Shown here piece after piece: positions 43,391 through 52,773 of a stretch of 64,000 nucleotides of DNA. The first letter of the stretch is position 1; the number at the start of each line of letters is the position of its first letter. This DNA comes from Rhodococcus sp. H36-A4 (GTDB taxonomy: Bacteria > Actinomycetota > Actinomycetes > Mycobacteriales > Mycobacteriaceae). The stretch is taken from NCBI RefSeq assembly GCF_027158005.1, contig NZ_JAPVLQ010000007.1:87510-151509 (forward strand). The letters are read 5' to 3'. The position numbers were made by a program, and so were the translations under genes. The notes beneath the pieces are model-generated. The model ran no database searches and was not told the origin of the DNA. It saw only the letters and a list, made by a program, of their open reading frames with translations.

Positions 43391-45267
43391 CCGACGCACA
43401 ACTGGTTCAACGAGCCACCGGCATCCTGCGAACCTTCAATTCGGCGGGCGTTCTGGCGGCAGCCGACGTGCATGTCGCTTTGCGGTTGGGCTCGCTCGGC
43501 GGTGAGCCGTCGGAGCACGTATTGTTCGCGACTGCCCTCGCGGTTCGAGCTGTCCGGTCCGGTTCGGTATGTCTGGACCTGAACCGGTTTCGCGAGGTCG
43601 CCGTGGACGAGGAATCGGATGTCGACCTCGATGCCCTTCCCTGGCCGGAGTTGGCGGCCATCACCTCCGCGGTCCGTGTGAGTCCTTTGGTGCGCGGCGG
43701 AGATCGCGGTCCACTCAAGCCTCTTCGGCTCGTCGCCACCGACGAGGGTGAGCTTCTCTATCTCGATCGGTACTACCTGCAGGAGCGAACGATCCGCGAC
43801 GTTCTTGCCGGACGCGAAGAGTCACGTCCGGTCGTCGACACCGATCAGGTCAGGACTCTGCTGGACATGCTCTTCGTGGACGAACACGGCGAGCCCACTG
43901 CCGCGCCCGACCGACAACGCATCGCTGCTGCTCTCGCGGCCACGTCGTGGACAGCTGTGGTCGCGGGAGGACCAGGTACCGGCAAGACACATACAGTGGC
44001 GCGTGTGCTGGCGATGTTCGTTCGCCAGTACGGACCTTCGATCCGTATCGGATTGGCGGCCCCCACCGGCAAAGCGGCTGCGCGACTACAGGAATCGGTG
44101 ACCGAGCAATCGGAACAGCTCGGTCTACCCGACACTCTCACTGCGATGACCCTGCATCGCCTGCTCGGCTGGCAACGTGGAAGTAAGAGTCGATTTCGTC
44201 ACAATGCCTCGAACAAACTGCCCTTCGACGTCATTGTGATCGATGAGACGTCGATGGTGTCGTTGACAATGATGAGCCGGCTGCTCGAGGCCGTCAGATC
44301 GGACACTCGGTTGATACTGGTCGGCGATCCGGATCAGTTGACTTCGGTCGATGCGGGAGCCGTGTTGGCGGATCTCGTGGCAAGACCTGTTCACGGTGAA
44401 TCCGACCCCGAACTCGATGCTTTACTCGGCCGTGACGTGGACGCCGTCGACGATCCTTACGAGGCCGCGCTGTCGGGCGAGGAACGGAACCAACTCCGAA
44501 GTGGGGTCGTACGGCTGAGCCGGGGTAGACGCTTCGGCGGCGCGATAGCCGAACTGGCAGTGGCAGTTCGAGACGGAAAGTCCGAGGAGGTGATGCGCCT
44601 GTTGAACGATGACCGCGAGGAGCTTTCCTTCCATGCGCCCACCGACCTGTCAGCACTGCGGACCGACATCCTTCGGACTGCCGACGCAGTGACCACTGCG
44701 GCCAGGGTCGGTGACGCGACCGCCGCCCTGGGTGGGTTGGAAGCACACCGGTTGCTGTGCGCGCACAGACAGGGGCCCTACGGAGTGCAGCTGTGGGCGC
44801 GGCAGGCAATGGAATGGGTGGCGGAATCGTCCGGTGTCTACCTCGATCCGTCGCAGTGGTATCCCGGCCAACCGTTGCTGGTGACGGCAAACGATCACGA
44901 AGCCCGGATCTACAACGGCGATACCGGCGTGGTCATCGACACCGGTGACGGCGCGCTGATGGCAGCATTTCAGCGCGGATCGGATCCGTTATTGGTTCAT
45001 CCAAATGTCTTGGCGTCGGTGCAGACGGTCTACGCGATGACCATCCACCGAAGCCAGGGAAGTCAATACGACACCGTCTCGGTGATGTTGCCGGCCGAGG
45101 CGTCGTCGCTGCTGACCCGGGAGCTGCTGTACACCGCGATAACTCGCGCTCGTGTGCATGTTCGGATCATCGGGACCGAGGCCGCGGTCCGCGCAGGCGT
45201 CGAGCGTCAGGTGTTACGAGCGAGTGGCTTGCGCCGCACCCTACTGACCGATTTCTCCGGTCGGTAG
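43387..45267 (+). CDS. recD: Exodeoxyribonuclease V subunit alpha (RecD)
   Basis: The protein is 626 residues. Walker A is GGPGTGKTHTVARVL, motif II VIVIDETSMVSLTMM and the C-terminal motifs TIHRSQGSQYDTVSVMLP and YTAITRARVHVRI are those of superfamily 1B 5'-3' helicases. RecD is the fast motor of RecBCD. The start overlaps recB by ATGA. Its last codons meet the remnant of an opposite-strand CysJ-like gene. Confidence 0.94.
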   Translation: MTDAQLVQRATGILRTFNSAGVLAAADVHVALRLGSLGGEPSEHVLFATALAVRAVRSGSVCLDLNRFREVAVDEESDVDLDALPWPELAAITSAVRVSPLVRGGDRGPLKPLRLVATDEGELLYLDRYYLQERTIRDVLAGREESRPVVDTDQVRTLLDMLFVDEHGEPTAAPDRQRIAAALAATSWTAVVAGGPGTGKTHTVARVLAMFVRQYGPSIRIGLAAPTGKAAARLQESVTEQSEQLGLPDTLTAMTLHRLLGWQRGSKSRFRHNASNKLPFDVIVIDETSMVSLTMMSRLLEAVRSDTRLILVGDPDQLTSVDAGAVLADLVARPVHGESDPELDALLGRDVDAVDDPYEAALSGEERNQLRSGVVRLSRGRRFGGAIAELAVAVRDGKSEEVMRLLNDDREELSFHAPTDLSALRTDILRTADAVTTAARVGDATAALGGLEAHRLLCAHRQGPYGVQLWARQAMEWVAESSGVYLDPSQWYPGQPLLVTANDHEARIYNGDTGVVIDTGDGALMAAFQRGSDPLLVHPNVLASVQTVYAMTIHRSQGSQYDTVSVMLPAEASSLLTRELLYTAITRARVHVRIIGTEAAVRAGVERQVLRASGLRRTLLTDFSGR

Positions 45268-46122
45268 ACCTCCCGTAGATAGCGCTTGTCGCGCTCGAGC
45301 TTCGATATGTAGTCCTCGGCTCGATCCGAAGAGCAACTGCCGTGTTCGGCGACGACGTCGTGGAGGCCAGATCGAGCCGGTTCAGAACACCGTCGTGAGA
45401 CACCCTGGTCAACTCGTCCTCGTAGGCGAAGTCGCTACTTCGATGTTGGTCTCCGAAGAACAGCCAGATTCGTCCCGACGCTCTGCGCGCCCGACGCCTA
45501 TACCAGGGCCGATCATAACTACCGGCACATCGTCGTCGGAGGGCAGCCGGAACGACTTGTTGGGGGAGAGGAAGACACCTGCCGCCTTCGCCTACCCGAT
45601 CCGCGAGGTACGTCGAACAGATCAAGGGCCGCAGCAAATCGAGGAGCTCGGACGGTTCCATACCGAGTTTCGGATCGATCGAGAGAACGTCGAGAACGTC
45701 CTTGCCCCAGATCCACGCGTCGAGACAGTCGCGATCACCGGTGGAGATGATATGCCCCAGCTCGTCGTCTCCGGTTCGCTCGGCAACGGCCTCGATGAGA
45801 TCCATCGATGGCACGCCGATCTCGAACGAGTACGTGAGGAGTTCGGCGAGGCGCTGCTCTGATCCCTCGAGCGTAACCGTGGTGTCCGGGGAAACACCGA
45901 GTCGACCGACCAGCGCATCGACAACCTCGGATTGTTGATCGGCCGGACTCCGAGCCCGTCTCCTGGCTCGTACACGAGACCGCTGTCGCCCAGAGCGAAG
46001 GCATAGTGACGGACTTCCTTCGACGAACCTGGGCCGGACAGAACACGGTTGGTCAGCACGGTGGCCTGATATGGGTTCTTGCGATTCCGCGGAGTGCGCT
46101 TCGGTGTGGATTTGGTTGCTAG
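45264..46122 (-). pseudogene. Remnant of a CysJ-like sulfite reductase flavoprotein subunit
   Basis: Pieces of one FAD/NADPH reductase lie in order but in different frames. KNPYQATVLTNRVLSGPGS and YEPGDGLGVRPINNP start near 46080. VVDALVGRLGVSPDTTVTL and the run to LLDLLRP are in a second frame. CSTYLADRVGEGG, SPNKSFRLPSDDDVPVVM and RIWLFFGDQHRSSDFAYED change frame again. DYISKLERDKRYLREVY ends it. The flavodoxin-like N-terminus and about 40 residues after LLRP are missing. At least three frameshifts make function impossible. Confidence 0.8.
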
Positions 46123-46264
46123 TGGTACGTCGGTATCGCGACCCGCCTCCCGGTCCGTCGTAATTGGTGTCCCCGATTCCAAGACGGTGAAGTATTGGCA
46201 GCTCAGTCCAGATTTTGGTTCCGCTGCGAGAGGATTGTCGGAGAATCGAGCACCATCCGGCATC

Positions 46265-47135
46265 CCCGCCCACAGGTGTTCGCTGGAGAACTTCGATACC
46301 GTTCGCCTCGTACCGGACCTCGTATCCCGAGGACAAGGCCACGTAGAGCGCCTTAGAGTCGCCCTCTTCGGCTGTCGGCCAGCCTGCTGGATGGGATCGG
46401 TTGACGACGATCCAATCCGGTGTCGTGGTGTCGGTCGGACGTTGGGGGAAGACCGAAACGTCATGAGTGGCGACGAACTGAGGAACCAGGTTGTTCGAGG
46501 CCGCGATTCGCTCGTCGTGGGGGATCGAATCCGAGATGACACGCGCTGCCGTCGTTTGCGGGTCGACACGCCAACCGTCCGCACTGGCAAGTCGAGCCAG
46601 CGGCAGAAAAGGCAAGGCAACCACAGCGAAAGCAGCGACCGCGACCGCTATCGTGCGGACGCCTCGCTCGGTGAGTTGTCCATGACGTCGACTACGCACC
46701 ACCGCGTCGATGAGAGCAGAGCGCGCCGAATTCTCGAACCGCCCAGCGAGCCAGCGGAAGAACAGCGGCGGCGAACAACAGGGCCTGGGCCACGAGCAGC
46801 GTCTCAGCGGAAGGGAAAAGTCGGTAGATCGGCGCAAGAAGCGCAGTAATCGGAGAGAAGTGATCCCCGAGGGTGTTGAAACCGGTTCCAAGAAGATCCG
46901 ACGTCGGTGCACTCAGATTCGCGTACGACGAAATCTGCTGAACGAAGATTCCCAGATCGAATCCGGACGTGCGGAGTTGGCGATGCCCCAGGACGGAAAG
47001 CGTCGCATACAGAGGTGCCAGGACAAGGAACGCCGCAACCGGGACGACACGGTCTGCGCCCAACCGGCCGCACCCGATCGCCGGTACCTCGGCAACAATT
47101 GCCGTAGGAGTGGGAGATGAATCGGTGGCTGTCAC
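46265..47135 (-). pseudogene. Remnant of a DUF2079 membrane protein
   Basis: From GTG 47135 the first 140 residues match the N-terminus of DUF2079 proteins (TSGFDLGIFVQQISSYANL, LFPSAETLLVAQALLF). Then about two hundred residues are gone. From about 46720 a different frame carries the C-terminus (DAVVRSRRHGQLTERGVRT, IAASNNLVPQFVATHDVSV, TPDWIVVNR). Intact proteins of this polytopic family are roughly 450-500 residues. Internal deletion plus frameshift makes it a pseudogene. Confidence 0.8.
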
Positions 47136-47350
47136 AGGAAGAGAGGTCCACCCGACCCACCTAGGACAAACCTGAGAAGCCCAGGTGAAACAACCCGGCT
47201 GCTGAGGCAGCGTGGTGGTAGTGCACCCATACGTTCACCCTCGGGTGGAACATGTGTCAGTATCATCGCTGAACCAACCCGGTCGGTGGGGCCGGTATAC
47301 CGGGGTGACGACAGTTCGACGAGTTCGCAGGGGTCGGGGGAACCGAACAC

Positions 47351-47572
47351 ATGGATCTGTTTCAAATAGCAGTGATCGCATTCTTGGCAATCGGGTCGTG
47401 CGCCGTGCTCGCCGGAATCGGTGCCACCGTGGTCAGCAGCGAACGCCGCTCCCCGAGCCGTCGAAAAAAGACCAGAATTGCGCCGGGTTGGTACCCCGAC
47501 GCGCAAGACGAGACGCTCCTTCGATACTTCGACGGACGCGAACCCACCAGACAGACCTCCCGACGCGAATAG
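47351..47572 (+). CDS. Small membrane protein with DUF2510 domain
   Basis: The protein is 73 residues. Residues 3-29 are one membrane helix (FQIAVIAFLAIGSCAVLAG). The end, APGWYPDAQDETLLRYFDG, is a DUF2510 motif, common near the N-terminus or C-terminus of actinobacterial membrane proteins, usually facing the cytoplasm. The role is unknown. It stands alone, between the pseudogene block and the repeat. Confidence 0.75.
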   Translation: MDLFQIAVIAFLAIGSCAVLAGIGATVVSSERRSPSRRKKTRIAPGWYPDAQDETLLRYFDGREPTRQTSRRE

Positions 47573-47590
47573 TCAGGACACCTCGAACCT

Positions 47591-47727
47591 GCTTACTCCG
47601 CGGGCTCCGCTCCATCACTTTCCAAAGCTCACTCCGCGGGCTCCGCTCCCGCCCTGTCCAATGCTCACTCCGCAGGCTCCGCTCCCGCCCTGTCCAAAGC
47701 TCACTCCGCAGGCTCCGCTCCCGCCCT
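47591..47727. repeat. 36-bp tandem repeat, about 3.8 copies
   Basis: Units start at 47591, 47627, 47663 and 47699 (the last partial). Each begins GCTCACTCCGC(A/G)GGCTCCGCTC, with the first unit more divergent. The fourth copy is the 3' end of the alarmone synthetase gene, including its stop codon. The other three therefore look like duplications of that gene end. Confidence 0.85.
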
Positions 47728-48702
47728 CCCGCGTCGGCGGCGCCTGGATCGACGCGACGGTGGCTGAGACGAAAGATGGTAGTACAGCGCATCTTCGGAA
47801 TCCTCGACGACGACCTGAACGACATCCCCCACCTCGAGGTAGTCGTCGACATCGATACGGTCCGTGGCTCCGATGACGGCTTTCACCGACCTGGCGGGGA
47901 TGAGCCCGCGTCGACCGTCGGGGCCCACGGCCAACGCGTAGCGCGGACCGGTCCTGGTCACGCGCGCGCTGATGATCGCGGAATCCTTCGGCACCGGAGT
48001 CGGATCGGCGGCAACGTCTTTGGCAGCTGTGGTTTGTGAATCGAGTTGTGCCGCGAGTTCGTCTGCCATGAGGTCGACCTGCAACAGCAGGTCGGCCATA
48101 AGTCGAGCTTGATTTTCATGAGTTTTCGACGGCTTGAGTGCCTCTCCGGGCTTGTACATGTCCTCGTGGGTCAGCTCGCCCCAGGCGTCTTGCAGCCGGG
48201 TCTTCACCTGAACTTCCACCTTGACATCCAGGTCGCCCTGGTGCGTGGCAACCCGAACGAGAAGCACCGCGTGGTACGCCCGATAGCCGCTCGGTTTGGG
48301 AAACGCCACGTAATTCATCGGGTCTTTCGCGAAGCGCACCGAGCACTCGGGATCCCGACAGGCCAGCTCCAATGCCTCGACGAACGCGTGCAGATCGCGG
48401 GGGCTCTTGCACAGGACTTTGATTCCGATGAGGTCACCGAGAGCATCGACGACCTCATCCACCGTGCTCGGCTCGGTGATCCGGCCTTCGGCAATCTTGC
48501 GTCGCAACTTGTCCGCGGCCCGGGCAGGGTCCTTGATTCGCGCAGACTGGGCATTGAGGCGGTCACGGTCGACATTGTCGAGAATCTCGTCGGCAATTGT
48601 TTCGAGAAAGTTCTGCGTCGTGACCAGCGCTGCTTGCCAAGCGCGACCACGCTGCAGATACACCTCTTCGACGAGGTCATCGATGCTCGTCGATGTTGTC
48701 AT
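47701..48702 (-). CDS. RelA/SpoT-type (p)ppGpp synthetase with C-terminal S1-like domain
   Basis: The protein is 333 residues. The synthetase domain (about 20-225) shows ARIKDPARAADKLRRKI, GDLIGIKVLCKSPRDL, YVAFPKPSGYRAYHAV and VEVQVKTRLQDAWGELTHE, the substrate-binding and catalytic blocks of small alarmone synthetases. There is no hydrolase domain. Residues 243-311 look like an S1/OB fold (ISARVTRTGPRYALAV, RGLIPARSV, LEVGDVVQVVVED), an unusual addition. The tail is Arg-rich. The reaction is pyrophosphate transfer from ATP to GTP or GDP. Confidence 0.83.
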   Translation of the reverse strand: MTTSTSIDDLVEEVYLQRGRAWQAALVTTQNFLETIADEILDNVDRDRLNAQSARIKDPARAADKLRRKIAEGRITEPSTVDEVVDALGDLIGIKVLCKSPRDLHAFVEALELACRDPECSVRFAKDPMNYVAFPKPSGYRAYHAVLLVRVATHQGDLDVKVEVQVKTRLQDAWGELTHEDMYKPGEALKPSKTHENQARLMADLLLQVDLMADELAAQLDSQTTAAKDVAADPTPVPKDSAIISARVTRTGPRYALAVGPDGRRGLIPARSVKAVIGATDRIDVDDYLEVGDVVQVVVEDSEDALYYHLSSQPPSRRSRRRRRGRAGAEPAE

Positions 48703-48851
48703 GGGGGCTGCTTTCGATCGATGAACTTCGGCCTTGGTGCACCGAAGGCTAGCGCAGGTACGAGTGGCCGCCGACCTGTGCCGCGGTACGTCGTGCATCG
48801 GGTGTGAAAAGTACCGCGCATCTGTCGGGGGAGGGCACTATTGTCGAAGAA

Positions 48852-49826
48852 ATGACGACCACGGTCGCAGAGGGCGACGAATTCGTTACGCAGTTCGACC
48901 CGTACCGGCGCGAGCTACTGGCTCATTGTTACCGAATGACGGGGTCCATTCACGACGCCGAGGATCTCGTGCAGGAGACGTACATCCGAGCCTGGAAAGG
49001 TTACGGAAAGTTCGAGGGCAGGTCGTCCATGCGGACTTGGCTGTATCGCATTGCCACCAATACCTGCTTGACGGCATTGGAAGGACGCTCGAGGCGTCCG
49101 CTGCCTACAGGTCTCGGAGCACCCAGCTCGGATCCCACAGGCGAACTGATCGAACGTCACGAGATTTCCTGGCTGGAGCCGATCGCAGATTCGGAGTTGA
49201 GCGATTCGGGCGATCCAGCGAGCATTGTCGTCGGGAGAGAATCCATCCGCTTGGCATTCATCGCTGCCCTGCAATACCTTTCGCCACGGCAGCGTGCGGC
49301 GCTGTTGATGCGTGAGGTCCTGCAATGGAAAGCTTCGGAGGTAGCCGAAGCACTGGCAACGACCACGACGGCGGTCAACAGCCTCGTGCAGCGCGCACGA
49401 GCGCAACTGGACTCGGTCACGCCCGCCGAGGACGGAGTCTTCGAGCCCTCGTCGGCGGAGATCCAAAAATTGTTGGAAAAGTACGTCGACAGTTTCGAGC
49501 GATACGACATCGGTCAGCTCGTCGAGCTGTTCACCACGGACGCGGTGTGGGAAATGCCGCCATTCGTCGGGTGGTATCAGGGCGGGGAAAATATCGGCGC
49601 GCTCATCCGGGGCAATTGCCCCGCCAGCGGGCCGGGGGACATGCGGATGCTGCCCACCTTTGCCAACGGCCGACCGGCGTACGGGCTGTACATGCGAAAC
49701 GAGTCAGGCCGACATGTCGCTTTTCAGTTGCATGTTCTCGATTTTCGAGCCGACCGGGTCGTACATGTGGCGTCATTCTTCGATCTGACACTTTTCGAGA
49801 GATTCGGTCTGCCCGCCCACTTGTAA
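48852..49826 (+). CDS. ECF RNA polymerase sigma factor, SigG-like with SnoaL/NTF2 domain
   Basis: The protein is 324 residues from ATG 48852; GTG 48804 is an alternative. Sigma region 2 reads AEDLVQETYIRAWKGYGKF and SMRTWLYRIATNTCLTALEG; region 4 is LSPRQRAALLMREVLQWKASEVAEAL. The C-terminal 120 residues are an NTF2-like fold (VDSFERYDIGQLVELFTTD). This is the arrangement of mycobacterial SigG/SigJ-type factors, where the extra domain modulates activity. No anti-sigma gene is adjacent. Confidence 0.87.
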   Translation: MTTTVAEGDEFVTQFDPYRRELLAHCYRMTGSIHDAEDLVQETYIRAWKGYGKFEGRSSMRTWLYRIATNTCLTALEGRSRRPLPTGLGAPSSDPTGELIERHEISWLEPIADSELSDSGDPASIVVGRESIRLAFIAALQYLSPRQRAALLMREVLQWKASEVAEALATTTTAVNSLVQRARAQLDSVTPAEDGVFEPSSAEIQKLLEKYVDSFERYDIGQLVELFTTDAVWEMPPFVGWYQGGENIGALIRGNCPASGPGDMRMLPTFANGRPAYGLYMRNESGRHVAFQLHVLDFRADRVVHVASFFDLTLFERFGLPAHL

Positions 49827-49981
49827 CCGGTCACGAGCGTCGGCGAACGGCATCCTCTCCACGCTGATCCTCGGGGCTGTCGAGCGACCGGCTTGTCTCC
49901 TCTGCGTAGCTCTGTAGCAAGATGGGTCTGCGGGAACGAGCTTATAGCGCGTTCCCGCTGTTTCGTCGAAGAGGAGAATTC

Positions 49982-50719
49982 ATGGATTTGGGACTGTCCG
50001 GTAAGTCGTTCGTCGTCACTGGTGGAACCGAAGGGCTGGGTCTGGCAAGTGCTCGCGAGTTGCTTCGCGAGGGCGCGAAGGTGACTGTGTCGTCTCGCTC
50101 TCAGGAGAAAGTCGACGACGCGGTGACAGACCTCGGCGCTCATCGCCCAAACGCTGTGCACGGAATGGTCGCCGACAATGGCCATTCGGCCAGTGCAGAA
50201 CTTGTCGTCGAGGCTGCCCTCGCGCACTGGGGCAAGATCGACGGTCTCGTCGTAAGTGTTGGCGGGCCACCGCTCGGCACAGCTTTGGAAGCGACGGACG
50301 AGCAGTGGGAAGACGCGTTTCGCTCGATCTTTCTTGGAACGGTACGGCTGGTCAGGGCGGCAGCAGCATCGATGACGGAGGGCGGCGCAGTCGTGCTGGT
50401 GCTGTCGAGTTCGGTGAAGTCGCCGTTGACAGGCCTCGGAATCTCGAACGGTCTGCGACCAGGGCTGGCAATGGTCGCCAAGGATATGGCAGACGAGCTG
50501 GGTGCACGAGGAATTCGCATCGTCAGCGTCTTGCCAGGTCGATTCGATACAAGTCGCGGTGGAGCCGTCGGCGACGAGGACTTGGCTCGTATACCTCTCG
50601 GGCGGATCGGTGACCCTGACGAGTTCGGAAGAGTTGTCGCGTTTCTGTCCTCGCCCGCCGCGTCGTACATCACGGGTTCGACGGTCACCATCGACGGCGG
50701 CGCGCTGCGAGCATTGTGA
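49982..50719 (+). CDS. SDR-family oxidoreductase lacking the usual Tyr-x-x-x-Lys
   Basis: The protein is 245 residues with AGAGGAG before ATG 49982. The cofactor motif TGGTEGLG (residues 13-20) and the NNAG-like VSVGGPP are present, with a serine region SSSVKS. Where the catalytic Tyr-x-x-x-Lys should be, the sequence is ISNGLRPGL, so both residues are replaced. Such divergent SDRs (SDR family with SN-x-x-R) exist, but their activity is not understood. It ends in the usual FLSSPAASYITGSTVTIDGG. Confidence 0.87.
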   Translation: MDLGLSGKSFVVTGGTEGLGLASARELLREGAKVTVSSRSQEKVDDAVTDLGAHRPNAVHGMVADNGHSASAELVVEAALAHWGKIDGLVVSVGGPPLGTALEATDEQWEDAFRSIFLGTVRLVRAAAASMTEGGAVVLVLSSSVKSPLTGLGISNGLRPGLAMVAKDMADELGARGIRIVSVLPGRFDTSRGGAVGDEDLARIPLGRIGDPDEFGRVVAFLSSPAASYITGSTVTIDGGALRAL

Positions 50720-50828
50720 GCACTGGGCACTCGAACCCATCCTGGCCGACCGAACGCAAGTGACCCCGCATCAAGCCTGTTGGCTTCGAGCGGGGCCACT
50801 GATTGCGAAGGACGGGGGACGTAACTAC

Positions 50829-51092
50829 TTAGCGTGTGCTCGATGCAATGCGTGCAAGCACCCGAGAGAACACCGAGCCGTCCGACCCGAGGGCATCGAA
50901 AGAAGTCGAGTCAGCTGGAACTTCCGCATCACCCTTGGCAGCAGCGAGAGTGCGCGCCAATTCGGTGCGGCGTTCGATCGCGTCGAGAATAGTGGCGTCG
51001 AGCGTGACTAGTTGCTCATCGAGTCGGTCGATCTCGACTTCTGACTGTGCTTCGTTGGCGCTGGTGGCAAGCGAATCGATCTGCAATGTCAC
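50829..51092 (-). CDS. Short chorismate-mutase-like protein
   Basis: The protein is 87 residues with GTG start and AAAGGAG upstream. VEIDRLDEQLVTLDATILDAI and ERRTELARTLAAAKGD match the first helix of AroQ chorismate mutases (IDRLDxxIL, RRxELxxxL). The second half lacks the GGTRL-type and later Arg/Glu residues that complete the active site. It could be a degenerate or differently folded relative. Chorismate mutase makes prephenate for Phe/Tyr synthesis. Confidence 0.55.
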   Translation of the reverse strand: MTLQIDSLATSANEAQSEVEIDRLDEQLVTLDATILDAIERRTELARTLAAAKGDAEVPADSTSFDALGSDGSVFSRVLARIASSTR

Positions 51093-51507
51093 ATCGTCTC
51101 CTTTGTTCGCGTCCTGAGGAGTGAGTCGTTCGATCCCTCGGAACTGTTACACGTTAGTTCTATGTGTCAACGATGTTTCGTACCCTGCACCAAGATGCCT
51201 AGTAATCAGGCGGGGGCCAAGCCTTTCGGGCTGTGATGCTGGCAACAATCGAGGTTCACACCGTCGTATTCGGCATCTGGCTACGGTCTCGACCCTTCGA
51301 CGTGGCATCAGCGGCCGCTTCTGGCGTAAAGCGTCGACGTCATATCAACTATTCGGAGCGAAACCTCTCGGGTACTGCTCGTGCGAGAAGAATCCTCGGT
51401 TCAGTTGACACAGACGATCGGCACAGTAATCGCCCGTTCGGATTTCGGGATTGTCGGTGCGGATTTCGGGGTAGTCGCTCGACAAAGACAACCGCAAGGA
51501 GTTCATC
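51093..51507. other. 415-bp gap with no recognised gene
   Basis: Short frames are open on the plus strand (for example 51121-51408), but the products do not resemble proteins and lack ribosome binding sites. GCAAGGAG-like sequence occurs only near the next start. It should hold the promoters of the divergent genes on either side; I see no clear dyad. Confidence 0.5.
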
Positions 51508-52665
51508 GTGCGCTATGACTACCTCATTGTCGGCGGCGGAATGGTCGCCGACGCCGCAGCCCGCGGCATCCGCGAGAAGGACACCTCAGGGACAATCGGC
51601 ATTCTGGGGGCCGACAGCGACGAGCCGTACACCCGACCGGCCTTGTCCAAAAAGCTGTGGACGGACAAGGACTTCGGTCGCGATCAGGTTCCTCTGAACA
51701 CTGCGTCCGACACCGGTGCCGAGGTACACACCAATACCCGAGTCCGGTCTGTCGATCGTGAAAACAAAACCGTGACGATCGAATCCGAAGACACTGTCGA
51801 GTACGGAGAGTTGCTGTTGGCGACCGGAGCATCACCGGTCCAACTCGACATCGCTCCCAGTCCGAGAGTCATCTATTTTCGTACGTTCGCCGACTATCGC
51901 GCGTTGCGGGACCTGACCAAAACGGCTTCGCACATTGCCGTCGTCGGAGGTGGATACATCGGTACCGAAATTGCGTCTGCTCTCGCACTCAACGGAGTCG
52001 CGGTGACTCTGATCACCAGCGACGACGTGGTGGGTGGACACATGTTCCCGGCCTCTCTCGCGGCGGCATTCGAGACGGGGTTCAGTGAACATGGCGTCAC
52101 GATTCGGCGGGCAGTCAAGGTGACAACTGCCGCCGAGGCATCGGCGCGAGTGCAACTACAACTCGACGACGGCTCGAGCGTCGAAGCAGATGGAGTCGTA
52201 TTCGGCCTCGGTGTTCGCCCGAACGTCGAACTTGCCGAAGCAAGTGGATTGGCCGTCGACAACGGCATCGTCGTCGATGAGTACCTTCGGACCGACGATC
52301 GGCATGTCTACGCGGCAGGCGACGTCGCGAACTATCCCGACGCGATACTGGGCCGTCGACGCATCGAACACGTAGACAACGCAATCGAGATGGGCAAGTC
52401 AGTCGGCCGCATCATGGCAGGCGGTACCGACCCGTACACCTACACGCCGTACTTCTATTCGGACGTCTTCGATGACGGATACCAGGCCGTGGGAACTATC
52501 GATACATCGCTGCGGGCCGTCGAGGAATGGAAAGTCGAGCCCAGAGAAGGTGTCGTTTACTATCTCGAAGAAGACAAGGTGCGAGGGGTCCTCATGTGGA
52601 ACGTGTGGGAAGGCCTCGACGAGGCCAAGGCGCTTCTCGGCAAGGAGAAGCCGAGACGTCACTGA
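51508..52665 (+). CDS. Ferredoxin/rubredoxin reductase-like FAD oxidoreductase
   Basis: The protein is 385 residues, starting at GTG with AAGGAG upstream. FAD motif IVGGGMVADAAARGI, NAD motif VVGGGYIGTEIASAL and the second FAD motif VYAAGDVANYPD are clear. LLLATGASPVQLDI is also typical. It belongs to the pyridine nucleotide-disulfide family, close to oxygenase-coupled NADH:ferredoxin reductases and AIF. No oxygenase or ferredoxin gene is adjacent. Confidence 0.88.
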   Translation: MRYDYLIVGGGMVADAAARGIREKDTSGTIGILGADSDEPYTRPALSKKLWTDKDFGRDQVPLNTASDTGAEVHTNTRVRSVDRENKTVTIESEDTVEYGELLLATGASPVQLDIAPSPRVIYFRTFADYRALRDLTKTASHIAVVGGGYIGTEIASALALNGVAVTLITSDDVVGGHMFPASLAAAFETGFSEHGVTIRRAVKVTTAAEASARVQLQLDDGSSVEADGVVFGLGVRPNVELAEASGLAVDNGIVVDEYLRTDDRHVYAAGDVANYPDAILGRRRIEHVDNAIEMGKSVGRIMAGGTDPYTYTPYFYSDVFDDGYQAVGTIDTSLRAVEEWKVEPREGVVYYLEEDKVRGVLMWNVWEGLDEAKALLGKEKPRRH

Positions 52666-52773
52666 AACGTCCCGATGCCTGGTGCGGTCGGTTATGAATG
52701 TGAATGGGCCGCGCACCAACGTGGTGGGAATTCTGGGACAGTGGGTTCTGGTCGTAAGCCACGAGGAGCTGAC

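Noticed and set aside
45167..46912. Single 581-codon frame on the minus strand
   Set aside because: It stitches together pieces of two unrelated decayed genes (DUF2079 C-terminus and CysJ-like fragments) plus antisense recD, so it is not one protein.
47591..47727. CRISPR array
   Set aside because: The 36-bp units are directly adjacent with no unique spacers and no cas genes are present.
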